A stretch of 64,000 nucleotides of DNA, taken from contig NZ_JACXXN010000027.1 in NCBI RefSeq assembly GCF_014904695.1, positions 18,638 through 82,637 of the forward strand, given 5' to 3'. A model generated the notes under the pieces. That model saw nothing but the letters and a program-made list of their open reading frames with translations, made no database searches and had not been told where the DNA came from. A program made the translations under genes and the position numbers. The DNA comes from Nostoc sp. MG11 (GTDB lineage: Bacteria; Cyanobacteriota; Cyanobacteriia; Cyanobacteriales; Nostocaceae). Positions 54,911 through 64,000 of this stretch are shown here, in pieces; the first letter of the stretch is position 1, and every line of letters begins with the position of its first letter.

Positions 54911-56191
54911 GTGGATACCATCGAAATCCCTGCTCTGAATCGCCCAGTAGATGCCACGGTAGAGATTCCTGGTTCTAAAAGTATTACCAATCGGGCATTA
55001 CTCGTTGCTGCTTTAGCGCAAGGCGACTCTATTTTAGAAAATGCCTTATTTAGTGACGACAGCGATTATTTTGCCAAATGTTTAGAGCAATTGAGTATTC
55101 CCATAACTCTGAATCCTAATCTGGCTCAGATTCAGGTTGCAGGAAAGGGAGGTGAAATTCCAGCTAAACAGGCAGATTTATTTGTGGGTTTAGCAGGCAC
55201 AGCAGCAAGATTCATCTCGGCGTTAGTTGCACTGGGTAAAGGTGAATATCGCTTAGACGGCGTTCCGCGGATGCGAGAACGGCCAATGGGCGATTTGCTA
55301 AACGTGCTGCAAACGAGCGGAATAACTGTTAACTTTGAAAGAAATCCGGGGTTCATGCCTTACACCATCTATGGTGGGCAGTTTTCCGGGGGAAATTTTC
55401 GCCTGAAAGCCAACCAAACAAGTCAGCAACTTTCGGCATTATTAATGATTGCGCCTTACGCTCAACAGGATACTGTCATTGAGGTTGAGGGTACACTGGT
55501 TTCTCAGTCCTACGTTAAAATGACCTGTGGCCTAATGGCAGATTTTGGCGTGGAGGTGATTCAAATTGGCGAGAATCAATTTCAGATTAAAGCAGGTCAG
55601 CGTTACCAGGCTCGACATTACACAATAGAACCTGATGCATCGAATGCTTCTTACTTTTTTGCCGCAGCAGCTGTCACGGGTGGACGGGTGCGCGTAAATC
55701 ATTTGACCAAAAAATCTTGTCAGGGTGATATTCTTTGGCTTAATGTCTTAGAACAGATGGGTTGCCAGATTCAGGATTCTGATGATTACACCGAAGTCAC
55801 AGGGCCAGAGCAATTGCGGGGTATCGATATTGACATGAATGATATGTCAGATTTGGTGCAAACATTAGGAGCGATCGCGCCTTTTGCCAGTTCACCTGTT
55901 ACCATCCGCAATGTGGAACATATTCGATATAAAGAAACCGAACGCATTCACGCCGTTGTTACCGAGTTGCGTCGCCTGGGAGTCAAAGTTGAAGAATTTG
56001 CAGATGGAATGAAGATTGAGCCTGGCCCAATTACCCCCGCAGCAATTGAAACCTATCACGATCATCGCATGGCGATGGCCTTTGCTGTTACTGGCTTGAA
56101 GATTCCAGGAATTGTAATTAAAGACCCAGGCTGTACAGCAAAGACGTTCCCGGATTACTTTACCCGATTCTTCCAAATGTTAGAACAATAA
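54911..56191 (+). CDS. aroA: 3-phosphoshikimate 1-carboxyvinyltransferase (EPSP synthase)
   Basis: A 426-residue shikimate-pathway enzyme that joins phosphoenolpyruvate to shikimate 3-phosphate. Substrate-binding motifs: PGSKSITNRALLVAALAQG at residues 20-38, GLAGTAARFISALVALG near residue 95, PRMRERPMGDLLNVL, then RYKETERIHAVVTELRRLGV and the C-terminal DHRMAMAFAV. Start is GTG at 54911. It begins 13 bp upstream-coupled to the DUF3598-like gene on its right. Whether this is the only aroA of the genome cannot be told here. Confidence 0.94.
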   Translation: MDTIEIPALNRPVDATVEIPGSKSITNRALLVAALAQGDSILENALFSDDSDYFAKCLEQLSIPITLNPNLAQIQVAGKGGEIPAKQADLFVGLAGTAARFISALVALGKGEYRLDGVPRMRERPMGDLLNVLQTSGITVNFERNPGFMPYTIYGGQFSGGNFRLKANQTSQQLSALLMIAPYAQQDTVIEVEGTLVSQSYVKMTCGLMADFGVEVIQIGENQFQIKAGQRYQARHYTIEPDASNASYFFAAAAVTGGRVRVNHLTKKSCQGDILWLNVLEQMGCQIQDSDDYTEVTGPEQLRGIDIDMNDMSDLVQTLGAIAPFASSPVTIRNVEHIRYKETERIHAVVTELRRLGVKVEEFADGMKIEPGPITPAAIETYHDHRMAMAFAVTGLKIPGIVIKDPGCTAKTFPDYFTRFFQMLEQ

Positions 56192-56204
56192 AAGGAGAAT
56201 TATC

Positions 56205-56654
56205 ATGTCCAACATTCGAGAAGGAATGCCAGTGCTTGCTCGTCATGAGGGCGATTGGGTAGGAACTTATACATTAATTGATACAGCAGGAAAAATTCTC
56301 GACAGTTATGAGTCTCACTTAACCTGTCAATTTCCAGAAAATAGTCCTCATCCGTACTACCAAATCAACCGCTACAAATGGGCTGATGGTAAAAAAGAGG
56401 AATATGAATTTCCCGGAACTTATAAAGATAATAAACTCTGGTTTGACACCGATCGCATTTCAGGAAAAGCCTGGGAAGCTGATGATTCTATTGTTATTTT
56501 GTGGTTTTCTTATAAGACAAACCCAGAACTTAACTTGTATGAAATGATCTACATTAGCCCTGACAATAACAATCGTGCTCGCACTTGGCATTGGTTTAAG
56601 AACAACCAAATCTTTCAACGCACCCTGATTCAAGAAGAACGGCTAAAATCTTAA
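56205..56654 (+). CDS. DUF3598-like lipocalin-fold protein
   Basis: A 149-residue protein: MPVLARHEGDWVGTYTLIDT, LTCQFPENSPHPYYQINRY, and a beta-rich remainder with many Trp and Tyr. These fit the DUF3598 lipocalin-like family of cyanobacteria, small-ligand binders of unknown role. Starts 13 bp after aroA with AAAGGAGAAT upstream, so the two are probably cotranscribed. It could bind a product derived from the shikimate pathway, but that is only context. Confidence 0.7.
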   Translation: MSNIREGMPVLARHEGDWVGTYTLIDTAGKILDSYESHLTCQFPENSPHPYYQINRYKWADGKKEEYEFPGTYKDNKLWFDTDRISGKAWEADDSIVILWFSYKTNPELNLYEMIYISPDNNNRARTWHWFKNNQIFQRTLIQEERLKS

Positions 56655-56774
56655 TTTTAAAATCTTAGAGATTAGTTTTTCTTCGTGTCTTTGTGCCTTT
56701 GTGGTAAAAATAATTGCACTACAAATATACAAAGATGAAAATAGTATTTTACACAGATTGGTAACAGTGAAAGC

Positions 56775-58163
56775 ATGGCAAAAAGCGACAAAATAAACTT
56801 TTCTACTCCTAGCGGTTTTCCAGAATTTCTTCCTAGTGAAAAGCGTTTAGAATTATCTTTATTAGATATCATCCGTAGGGTATTTGAAAGCTATGGATTT
56901 ACACCAATCGAAACACCCGCGGTAGAACGTTTAGAAGTACTACAAGCTAAGGGAAATCAAGGCGACAATATCATTTATGGTATTGAGCCCATTCTGCCAC
57001 CAAATCGGCAAGCAGAGAAGGATAAATCCGGCGAAACTGGTTCAGAAGCTAGAGCGTTAAAATTTGATCAAACAGTTCCTCTAGCGGCTTATATTGCCCG
57101 CCACTTAAATGAATTGACTTTTCCCTTTGCTCGCTATCAAATGGATGTTGTTTTTCGCGGAGAGCGGGCAAAAGACGGGCGTTTTCGTCAGTTCCGTCAG
57201 TGCGATATTGATGTAGTTGCTCGTCGTGAACTCAGCTTGCTATATGATGCTCAGATGCCTGCAATTATCACTGAGATATTTGAAGCAATTAATATTGGTG
57301 ATTTTCTCATTCGCATCAATAATCGTAAAATTCTCACAGGTTTCTTTCAGTCACTAGGAATTGCAGAGAATAAAATTAAATCATGTATTGGCATCATTGA
57401 TAATTTGGAAAAAATTGGTGAATTTCAAGTTAAGCAAGAATTAGAAAAAGAGGATATTTTAGCAGAACAAGCTCGAAAAATTATTGATTTTATTAAAATT
57501 GATGGCACTGTTGATGAGGTATTAGATAAGCTCAAGCACCTCGCCCAAAATCTGCCAGAAGCAGAGCAATTTAGTCTTGGAGTTGCTGAAATAGAAACGG
57601 TGATTGCAGGCGTTCGTAATTTGGGAGTTGCGGAAAATCGTTTCTGTATTGACTTAGCGATCGCGCGTGGTTTAGATTATTATACTGGCACAGTTTACGA
57701 AACTACCCTAATAGGACATGAAGCCTTGGGTAGTATTTGCTCTGGTGGCAGATACGAAGAATTAGTAGGAACATTTTTAGGCGAAAAAATGCCTGGTGTG
57801 GGCATTTCAATCGGTTTAACTCGTTTAATTAGTCGCTTGCTAAAAGCTGGTATTCTCAATACCTTAGCTGCTACGCCTGCACAAGTGATGGTAGTGAATA
57901 TGCAAGAAGATTTAATGCCTATTTATTTAAATGTGTCTCAAATGCTGCGTCAAGCTGGCATTAATGTTATAACTAGCTTCGACAAGCGAGCTTTGGGTAA
58001 ACAATTTCAGCTAGCTGATAAACAAGGGATTCAATTCTGTGTAATTATTGGTTCTGAGGAAGCAACAGCCCAAAAGTCTTCTCTCAAAGATTTGAAAACA
58101 GGCGAGCAAGTAGAAGTGCCATTAGCAGATTTGGCTGAGGAAGTTAAACGCCGACTATCTTAA
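56775..58163 (+). CDS. hisS: Histidyl-tRNA synthetase
   Basis: A 462-residue class II synthetase. Motif 1 region FPEFLPSEKRLELSLLDIIR, motif 2 VVFRGERAKDGRFRQFRQCD, the histidine-specific IARGLDYYTGTVYETTL and CSGGRYEELVGTF, motif 3 PGVGISIGLTRLISRL, and a C-terminal anticodon-binding domain (QVMVVNMQEDLMPIYLNVSQ). Complete and apparently functional. It differs from the HisZ paralogue at 40354 by having the anticodon domain and motif 2 arginines. Confidence 0.93.
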   Translation: MAKSDKINFSTPSGFPEFLPSEKRLELSLLDIIRRVFESYGFTPIETPAVERLEVLQAKGNQGDNIIYGIEPILPPNRQAEKDKSGETGSEARALKFDQTVPLAAYIARHLNELTFPFARYQMDVVFRGERAKDGRFRQFRQCDIDVVARRELSLLYDAQMPAIITEIFEAINIGDFLIRINNRKILTGFFQSLGIAENKIKSCIGIIDNLEKIGEFQVKQELEKEDILAEQARKIIDFIKIDGTVDEVLDKLKHLAQNLPEAEQFSLGVAEIETVIAGVRNLGVAENRFCIDLAIARGLDYYTGTVYETTLIGHEALGSICSGGRYEELVGTFLGEKMPGVGISIGLTRLISRLLKAGILNTLAATPAQVMVVNMQEDLMPIYLNVSQMLRQAGINVITSFDKRALGKQFQLADKQGIQFCVIIGSEEATAQKSSLKDLKTGEQVEVPLADLAEEVKRRLS

Positions 58164-58252
58164 TTAAAAATTAATTTCCTTCACATAGGTGCGTTACTTT
58201 ATTAACGTACCATGCTCGTTAATGAGTTATAAATACACGGAAAAGATATACA

Positions 58253-59137
58253 ATGTCTACGTCCAAAGAAGAGATAAATGAGCCATTAAATATAACCTCT
58301 ATTAAAGAAGATTGGGGCGGAGACGGTAGAGGACGCATGAATTTATCAGGAAGGCGGACTGCAATTTCTCCAGAGTATGTACCTCGTAAATATATTTTTT
58401 TTGATAGCAATACTATATCAGCAGAACAGGGATGGCGAATTAATGGAATGCCGGATGAAGTAGTATTTGGAAGCCGTAGATTACTGACATGGCAAGACTG
58501 CGGAGCCTCTACATCAAGAGTCGTGCTACCATCCCACTTTAAAGCACCATCTGGCATATTTACTGCTGATTTAGAGCTTTTCGTACTCAAGGGAGCAATC
58601 CAAATTGGTGAATGGAAGCTGACTAAGCATTGCTACTCTTTTATTCCTGCGGGAATGTTATTCGGTGATTGGCAAGTATTGGGTAATGAAGATGCAGAAA
58701 TCCTGTGGATGGAGAATAACTATTTAGAATATAAAAATTTATCTAATAGCCATCCAGATGCTAAATTAAATGAATTTATCCCAGTTTTAGATAGTAAATT
58801 GCTGCCGTGGGGCAAAACGGATACAGTGCAATTTGTGAAAGCAAGTAAGAAATGGTTAAGAAAAGATGCTAACGGCGGTGGAGTATGGTTACTTGCTATT
58901 TTGCCTCATTATGACGGTCAGTATGCAGAAATACAATGTTACAACGAAGAGGGTTATTGTTTAGCTGGATACTGTGATATTGGAGATTACCGTCTTGGCA
59001 AAGATTGCTTTGCCTATGTTCCCAGTTTTACCATTGCTCCTTGGCATAGGACAGATGATGGCGGCTTATTCTTGATCCGAGTTGATAGAGATTTATCAAA
59101 AGTTAGTACAGTTTTGTCTTATGCAAATGGATATTAA
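58253..59137 (+). CDS. DUF4437/ChrR-like double-cupin protein
   Basis: A 294-residue protein built from two similar cupin-like halves. The first has LPSHFKAPSGIFTADLELFV then KGAIQIGEWKL and FIPAG; the second has LPHYDGQYAEIQCYNEEGYC then LAGYCDIGDYRL and YVPSF. This duplicated arrangement is seen in DUF4437 proteins. Metal-binding His residues are sparse, so enzyme activity is uncertain. No signal peptide. Starts 90 bp after hisS. Confidence 0.7.
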   Translation: MSTSKEEINEPLNITSIKEDWGGDGRGRMNLSGRRTAISPEYVPRKYIFFDSNTISAEQGWRINGMPDEVVFGSRRLLTWQDCGASTSRVVLPSHFKAPSGIFTADLELFVLKGAIQIGEWKLTKHCYSFIPAGMLFGDWQVLGNEDAEILWMENNYLEYKNLSNSHPDAKLNEFIPVLDSKLLPWGKTDTVQFVKASKKWLRKDANGGGVWLLAILPHYDGQYAEIQCYNEEGYCLAGYCDIGDYRLGKDCFAYVPSFTIAPWHRTDDGGLFLIRVDRDLSKVSTVLSYANGY

Positions 59138-59238
59138 AAGCTTTTCAAAAAGGTGTCATATTGGAAAGTCTACCATACAAGCGTTTTAAATTTGGAATTT
59201 CGCGATTCCTTACTAGAGCTAGGCTTTAGGCTATTTTA

Positions 59239-60099
59239 TCATCGCGCTTCTAACCAAGCCTGCAAATCAGCCAAACTGGTAAAATCTAACAGCGCTTCAC
59301 TCAAATCTTCGAGAACAGGCAAAGATAAACTAGAAACTGAGGAACGTATTTCCTCAGATAATTTCTGCCCAAATCGTTTAGTCAACTGTCGAGAAATAGC
59401 ATTAGCCATCACTTCTCGTCCTTCTTCTCGTCCTTCTTCGCGTCCTTCTTCCTTAATTTCTCGATAAACTCTCGTTTCTTTAAGCGTAATTCCTAGCATT
59501 TGTTCTACCTCCGTTCGGCTAAGTTGTTCAAACTTGTACACCATAATCGTAGTAACTAACTCCATTATGGCGCGGCTTGCGGTTTCGGGCTGTTCAACAG
59601 AAGAACGCTCAAGCAAATACCTCGCTTGTGTCAATGCTTGTTCTTCTCCCATCGTAGTTAACACCATCAATGCCACCCATATAGGTAATTGGCGAATATC
59701 ACCCAATTCATCCAAATATACCCGATGTACTTGGTTTCCATTTAGCTGGGTTCGATGGGGATAAATATCACTTTGTTCTATAGTACGTGACGGATAAATT
59801 ATCACTGCTTGCCAATCACTAAATCTGTCACGATTGCGGTAGAAATATAACGAGGATTCTGCAAATACTCTTTCATAAAGCTGTTCATCTCTTTGAAACT
59901 ATACCTCGCAGAAATATACAACCCCAGGAGTATCGTTTTTTGGTGGTATAAATACCCCATCTATTTCAAATTTAGGTTCCTTAACAGCTACGGAATCAAA
60001 TCGATAAGCATCTGCATTTGCTGGAGGATTTGTCAATAATTCAAATACTATACTAGGGGATTGTTGAAATAGTTTATAAAATATCGAGTCTCGGCGCAT
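59239..60099 (-). pseudogene. Rpn-family PD-(D/E)XK nuclease (DUF2887-type), amber-interrupted
   Basis: Starts MRRDSIFYKLFQQSPSIVFE with nuclease-core residues FEIDGVFIPP and VVYFCEV. A TAG at 59899-59901 stands where Q in the catalytic E-V-Q-F is expected. The frame continues FQRDEQLYERVFAESSLYFY and the usual Rpn C-terminus with EEGREEGREEGREV repeats, ending at 59239. One C-to-T change explains the stop. Intact members are recombination-promoting nucleases that are very abundant in Nostoc. The catalytic strand is cut, so it is probably dead. Confidence 0.85.
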
Positions 60100-60331
60100 A
60101 AAAGAATTTTACTGATTTTTTGCTTATTGCCAATAGTCTCTAACGGAACTGAGAAAACAGCAATTAATTATTTGTAGATTCTTAAAGCATAGAGGCAGAA
60201 GCTCAATTCTACACTTTCCAATGTCTAACGACAGCCACTACACGTGCGTCTATGCAACCTTGACTGATATATAACATGGGAATAATAAATATAAATAGTG
60301 ACTTTAAGTAACTAAATTTCGTGGGATTACT

Positions 60332-61813
60332 CTAACATCTTTTTAAATAACGTCCAGTGGGTGAGCCTAAAACTTGCCCGTTATTGTAAATAAGATTTCC
60401 ACGTAAAAAAGTACTTTTAACTCGTCCTGTTAATTCCATACCTTCAAAAGGTGTATAACCTTGTTGTGACTCCGATTCAGCAGCGTTTACCACAAAAGTC
60501 TCATTTGGATTTACCAGTACTAAATCAGCATCATAGCCAATATCAATATCACCTTTTTGTAACAAGCCAAAGCGCCGCGATGGGTTCCAAGATAGCAACT
60601 TAGCTATATGATTGTAGGACATCCCCCGCTTACTACCTTCACTCAATACACCAGAAAGTAAATATTCCGTACCGCCAAAACCAGACTTTGCCAACCAAAT
60701 ATTATTCGGGTCTTTAGTACTTCTTTTTTGTTCGGCAGAACAGCAAGCGTGGTCACTAACTATCCAATCTACTTGATGGTTAAGTACTGCTTGCCATAAG
60801 TATTCTACATCAGCACGGGGACGAATTGGGGGGTTGACTTTTGCCCAACTAGCAGCGGGGGTATTGACATCTAATAGCAAATGTCCTATAGTAACCTCTC
60901 GTCGAAAGTTGATATGAGGAAAAGCCGTTTGCATAGTCAAAGCTGCTTCCATTGCTTTACGCGAACTCAGATGCAATAAATTAATGTTTGCACAGTTAGT
61001 CTCGTGTGCCAAATAGGAAGCAATGCAAATTGCTAAACCTTCAGAATGAGGGGGACGTGCTGCACTGTAGGCATATAGTCCGCTAAAATTAGAGTCATTT
61101 TCAACTATTTTGGTGTAGGCGCTGAGAATTTCTGCAACTTCACAATGCAAACTTAAGCTGATAGTATCTCGCGCTTCTGGATGTGCTTCCATCAAGCGAG
61201 TTAGACCGCGCATAATAAATTCAAAATGGGCAAGGTCGTAGCGTTCCTCTTTGTTAATCATCAAAAAGAGGTTTTGCTGTTCTGATAAACCGTGCAACCC
61301 ATAACCGCCATAAAACATGAAGATTTTAAACGAAGATACACCGTGTTCCTCAAACAGTAGAGGTATTTCGTCGATATGCTGGCTAGCAATGGGTGCGACG
61401 TGATAGCTGTAATCTACAAAAAAATTACCTGCGGATAACGCCAAAACCTCTGGGAAAAAATCGTGGTAGGAACCGCCTTTGTTGAGATAATACTGTCCTG
61501 TACGAATGTAATTGAGACTAGTTGTTACTCCTCCCATTGCCGCTGCTTTGGTTTCAGTCACAGCATCTTTATCGAGGGGTTGGTAGATACCGATATGCAT
61601 GTGGGCATCCACGACCCCAGGAAAGCCCAGGAGATTTTGGGCATCAAATACCTCTTTGCCTTTGTCTGGGCTGATATTAGGGGCAATCTGGGCAAATTTC
61701 CCATCTTTAATTCCTAAATCAAGTAGTTCGTCAGCATCTTGATGGGGGCGAACTACCCGCACATTTTTAATAATTTTATCTAATAGGGGAGTTTCAGACA
61801 CAGTAGACCTCAC
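60332..61813 (-). CDS. Dihydroorotase/hydantoinase-like amidohydrolase
   Basis: A 493-residue metal-dependent cyclic amidohydrolase. Metal ligands: VVDAHMHIG near residue 72, the carboxylated Lys in SSFKIFMFYGG near 160, LHCEV, NLLHLSSRKAM and Asp in IVSDHACC. C-terminal PSRRFGLLQKGDIDIGYDAD, then LVLVNP, completes the barrel/sandwich. Overall closer to dihydropyrimidinase/allantoinase than to the short dihydroorotases. Substrate not decidable from sequence. Single gene. Confidence 0.9.
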   Translation of the reverse strand: MRSTVSETPLLDKIIKNVRVVRPHQDADELLDLGIKDGKFAQIAPNISPDKGKEVFDAQNLLGFPGVVDAHMHIGIYQPLDKDAVTETKAAAMGGVTTSLNYIRTGQYYLNKGGSYHDFFPEVLALSAGNFFVDYSYHVAPIASQHIDEIPLLFEEHGVSSFKIFMFYGGYGLHGLSEQQNLFLMINKEERYDLAHFEFIMRGLTRLMEAHPEARDTISLSLHCEVAEILSAYTKIVENDSNFSGLYAYSAARPPHSEGLAICIASYLAHETNCANINLLHLSSRKAMEAALTMQTAFPHINFRREVTIGHLLLDVNTPAASWAKVNPPIRPRADVEYLWQAVLNHQVDWIVSDHACCSAEQKRSTKDPNNIWLAKSGFGGTEYLLSGVLSEGSKRGMSYNHIAKLLSWNPSRRFGLLQKGDIDIGYDADLVLVNPNETFVVNAAESESQQGYTPFEGMELTGRVKSTFLRGNLIYNNGQVLGSPTGRYLKRC

Positions 61814-62018
61814 ACTAAAATGAGTACAGAACCCAAAGTTTTAATGTTCAAATATAATATTATTCTACTTAAGCATTGTACAAGTTCAGATCTTAGTACT
61901 CTAGGCACTAATCTTTTAGCTAGTGATGGATAAATACCCAATTATACCGGGACACAAACCAATTAATCAGAACTAGTTTAATCCAGTGCGATCGCAACTT
62001 AATATGTCCGAAGTATTG

Positions 62019-62708
62019 TTAGATAAATTGATGAATTTCGTTGACTGCACTGGTTATTATAAATGATGCCTTTTCAATTTCTTCTTGGGTTGTAAATTTA
62101 CCAATACCAATTCTTAAAGCTCCCTCAATTACATTATTTGAAAGATTCATAGCTTGTAAAACGTGAGATGCTGCAACAACTCCTGATGAACAAGCCGCAC
62201 CTGTAGAAATAGCTAATTGATGGCGAACTCTAGCAATTATGGCGCTATTAGGAACGTTCGGGATAGAAATATGTAAGTTACCTGATAAACGGTTGTTTAG
62301 ATCTCCATTAACCACTAAGCCAGGAATTTGAGCCTGGAGTAAGTTTTGTAGTGTATCTCGCAAAATTGTGATCGCGGTTTCATCTGCTGACATCTCTAAT
62401 CGTCTCAATTGACAAGCTTCCCCTAAACCAACAATTCCGGGGACATTGAGTGTACCTGACCTTATCCCCTGTTGATGTCCACCACCGTAAATAAGGGGTT
62501 GAAGATGATGATCGTTTTTCACTACTAATGCACCAACGCCCTTGGGTGCATAAAGTTTATGACACTCATTCTCTAAAAATCTTCTTGCAACTCTCCCCCA
62601 ATCAATGCGCTTATCTTGAGCATTTTCTTTGCGTTTCCCATCTAATTCATCCTCATACCTTGCCCATGCCATTAATAGTAGCTTCAACCCATCTAAAGAG
62701 TTAATCAA
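62019..62708 (-). pseudogene. Chimera: tail of an ATPase-type protein fused to the C-terminal half of a cysteine desulfurase
   Basis: About the first 47 residues (LDGLKLLLMAWARYEDELDG, GRVARRFLENE) are the C-terminus of an unrelated protein whose coding extends upstream in frame to about 62785. The sequence then switches to cysteine desulfurase at CHKLYAPKGVGALVV, keeping the PLP lysine. It continues GGGHQQGIRSGTLNVPGIVG and the active-site Cys of STGAACSSG to a normal C-terminus. The desulfurase lacks its first about 200 residues. It resembles IscS/DndA. The join implies a deletion. Not expected to be active. Confidence 0.75.
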
Positions 62709-62764
62709 CCGAGAACGTAAAGTATCTATATCGGCTTTATCTACATCCTCTTCTAAGATTTCTA

Positions 62765-63142
62765 CTAAATTTTGATAGCGGTTAAACCTAATAAGGCGGT
62801 TTTTTCGTAAGGGACAACTAAGGCATCTAAGACGAGTTTATAGGTTTGGGCGATCGCTTGATGCGCTTCGTCGATAATTACCAATGAACAACGTACACCC
62901 AGTTGATTAATAAAGCGAATACTCTTTTTGGCGGCGTGATAGACTTTCGCTAATCCTGCTACTACTAAGCCATCTTGAGCTTGTGCTAAATCTAACTCAT
63001 GGCTACCCCAGAAGCGGTAAGTTGAGAGGGTGCGATCGCCTAAACTGTCCCAGGCTTTTTGAAATTCTGTAACTGCTTGTTCACAAAGTTCTTCACTATA
63101 TGCCAACCATATTACTAAAGTGGGTTCATTGTTTCTTAGGCG
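62765..63142 (-). pseudogene. Fragment of a DEAD/DEAH-box helicase
   Basis: About 125 codons from NNEPTLVIWLAYSEELCEQA through motif II in CSLVIIDEAHQAI to motif III-like ALLGLTA, where TPGR is expected but the frame breaks. The N-terminal part with the GKT motif is missing and so is all of the second RecA domain. Its upstream end abuts the 113-codon fragment at 63136-63477, and its downstream end abuts the ATPase-type tail: a row of deletion joints. Confidence 0.75.
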
Positions 63143-63477
63143 TAAACCCAATTAGGACTGAAACCTTGCAGAGTCGCTAAAGAAATTAAAGGTAAGGTTA
63201 TTATTTGATAAGCCTTACTCAAAATTGTTAAACATAATAAATCATCAGCTTGACTAACTTTCAGATCAGATACAAATGACTCCGTATATTTTAGCCATTG
63301 ACCCTTAGAAAGATTTTCATAGGCAATAGTCAAACCGATATGCTGCAATTCTACAAAACGTAGAAAATATTCTTCAAATGGTAAATTATTAGACTTAGAA
63401 GAATTAACGTATCTTGTAGTGAGAATTAAATTCCATAATTGATTAACTTTGTCTGAAAGTGGTAAATCCTGATTCAT
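63136..63477 (-). pseudogene. N-terminal fragment of an unidentified protein of the decayed locus
   Basis: A 113-codon frame starting MNQDLPLSDKVNQLWNLILT, helical throughout (EYFLRFVELQHIGLTIAYEN; LLCLTILSKAYQIITLPLIS). It ends in TLQGFSPN, then WVYA and a stop where the helicase fragment begins. I do not recognise the family. The position suggests the start of the first gene, or the N-terminal domain of the helicase, in a lost multi-gene locus. Confidence 0.5.
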
Positions 63478-63551
63478 GATTTGCTTTTTAAATAATATTA
63501 AATCTTTATCATTTATGATAACAATCAGAGATAATGTTAAACAGGTGCGTT

Positions 63552-63782
63552 ATGGCAGAAGAATTTGTGAGATTAGAAGATAACAGCAGCAATCAAGTCC
63601 AAGTGAGGCGAGAAAAGATAAAACATATATTAGTGGATAGTCCTGAACTAGTGAGGAGGACAATCTATCAGTTGCATACTACAGGTTATGCAGAAGTAGG
63701 TTCTTGGTCTAAACCTGTAATCGCAAGTAATTTAGGTGAATCAGGCGATGTAGTGAGTTTATTAATTAGATGGCAAGTCTAG
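63552..63782 (+). CDS. Small conserved hypothetical protein
   Basis: A 76-residue soluble protein (MAEEFVRLEDNSSNQVQVRR; VRRTIYQLHTTGYAEVGSWS). The ATG at 63552 is taken; an earlier start at 63534 is possible. It is divergent from the decayed helicase locus. No known domain; the Gly/Ser-rich SKPVIASNLGESGDVVSLLI end looks like a complete small fold. Possibly a leftover companion of the lost locus. Confidence 0.45.
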   Translation: MAEEFVRLEDNSSNQVQVRREKIKHILVDSPELVRRTIYQLHTTGYAEVGSWSKPVIASNLGESGDVVSLLIRWQV

Positions 63783-63814
63783 AAAATAAAAGGTGTAGGG
63801 AGTTGGTGCGATTT

Positions 63815-63916
63815 ATTGGTGTCAACTTCAGCTCAAACACTCAATTTCCAGTAGTTTCAGATCCCCCAACCCCCTTTTTAAGGGGGCATTCGATTCTAAT
63901 TCCCCCCTTAAAAAGG
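63815..63916. repeat. Inverted partial copy of the 37314 MITE
   Basis: ATTGGTGTCAACTTCAGCTC onward matches the reverse complement of about 37449-37550 with very few differences, then diverges at CTACGGTG. A perfect hairpin TGTACACA-CATC-TGTGTACA (63923-63942) follows, apparently another small insertion. The window ends before the other terminus. Confidence 0.8.
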
Positions 63917-64000
63917 CTACGGTGTACACACATCTGTGTACAAAACCAAAATCGTTGTATATCCTCCTAAATCCCCCTTCAAAAGGGGGACTTTGAGAGG

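Noticed and set aside
6273..60099. Genome-wide recoding of TAG as an amino acid
   Set aside because: TAG serves as a normal terminator for apparently intact genes here (for example the squalene-synthase-like gene and the second zinc dehydrogenase), so the interrupted genes are better explained by mutation.

Overview
The window is chromosomal DNA of a filamentous, Nostoc-type cyanobacterium. The octamer GCGATCGC (HIP1) is scattered throughout. Intergenic gaps carry heptameric tandem repeats of the TCATTTG and CCCCATT kind and small palindromic dispersed repeats typical of Nostocales. The genes fit too: HisZ, a NatE-like ABC ATPase, hopanoid HpnJ/HpnK, HEAT-repeat and DUF305 proteins. The organism is inferred from these signatures; no rRNA is present.

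Layout. 1-3.8 kb: phosphoglucomutase (cut by the window edge), a HEAT-repeat protein, a frameshifted S4 protein and a 16-cysteine copper-storage-like protein. 3.9-9.4 kb: a nucleotidyltransferase, ArfB, and a decayed heavy-metal block. The block has a CusB-like adaptor with an amber stop, and a CusA-like pump with an amber stop that is also fused by deletion to the tail of a sensor kinase. A DUF305 lipoprotein follows. Three copies of an 11-bp-period ATGAAAT direct repeat mark probable OmpR-type operators. 9.6-27.5 kb: two short-chain dehydrogenases and a LysR regulator, with the second dehydrogenase split by a 14.5-kb transposon (11373-25895). The transposon is flanked by the 5-bp duplication TTCTG; removing it with one TTCTG restores the reading frame exactly. 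It carries a zinc-ribbon XRE regulator, a tyrosine recombinase, a decayed Tn3-family transposase, a co-directional aldehyde/stress cargo (SRPBCC protein, three zinc alcohol/formaldehyde dehydrogenases, a DJ-1/PfpI protein, an aldo/keto reductase, a TMEM175-like channel), a truncated Dps, and a dead IS701-type element.

27-38.7 kb: a second copper-storage-like gene broken by a 5-bp duplication, a Rieske oxygenase next to a CADD-like diiron oxygenase, a large sensor kinase, a Lin0512 protein, and a hopanoid set (squalene-synthase-like protein, HpnJ, a methyltransferase, HpnK). 38.7-45.9 kb: mostly housekeeping genes (NatE-like ATPase, two ferredoxins, hisZ coupled to a J-domain/TPR protein, an inositol-phosphatase-family protein, a nuclease lipoprotein, tRNA-Ser) with a block of nested palindromic repeats. 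46-50.1 kb: a translationally coupled pair, a small protein plus a STAND NTPase, sharing a short Asn/Gln/Gly-rich motif that may be an amyloid-type signalling module, then a secreted protein. 50.4-64 kb: a GTPase, a nitrilase-fold protein lacking its catalytic residues next to an aldehyde dehydrogenase, a 21-bp tandem array, aroA, hisS, a cupin protein, an amber-interrupted Rpn nuclease, an amidohydrolase, and a graveyard of helicase, ATPase and cysteine-desulfurase fragments.

Overall the window is a housekeeping backbone with heavy gene decay. The strongest signals are the precisely delimited transposon, the coupled STAND pair, the deletion chimera in the metal-efflux genes, and very small repeats inserted in frame into genes. 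All identifications are from reading the sequence; no database search was run.
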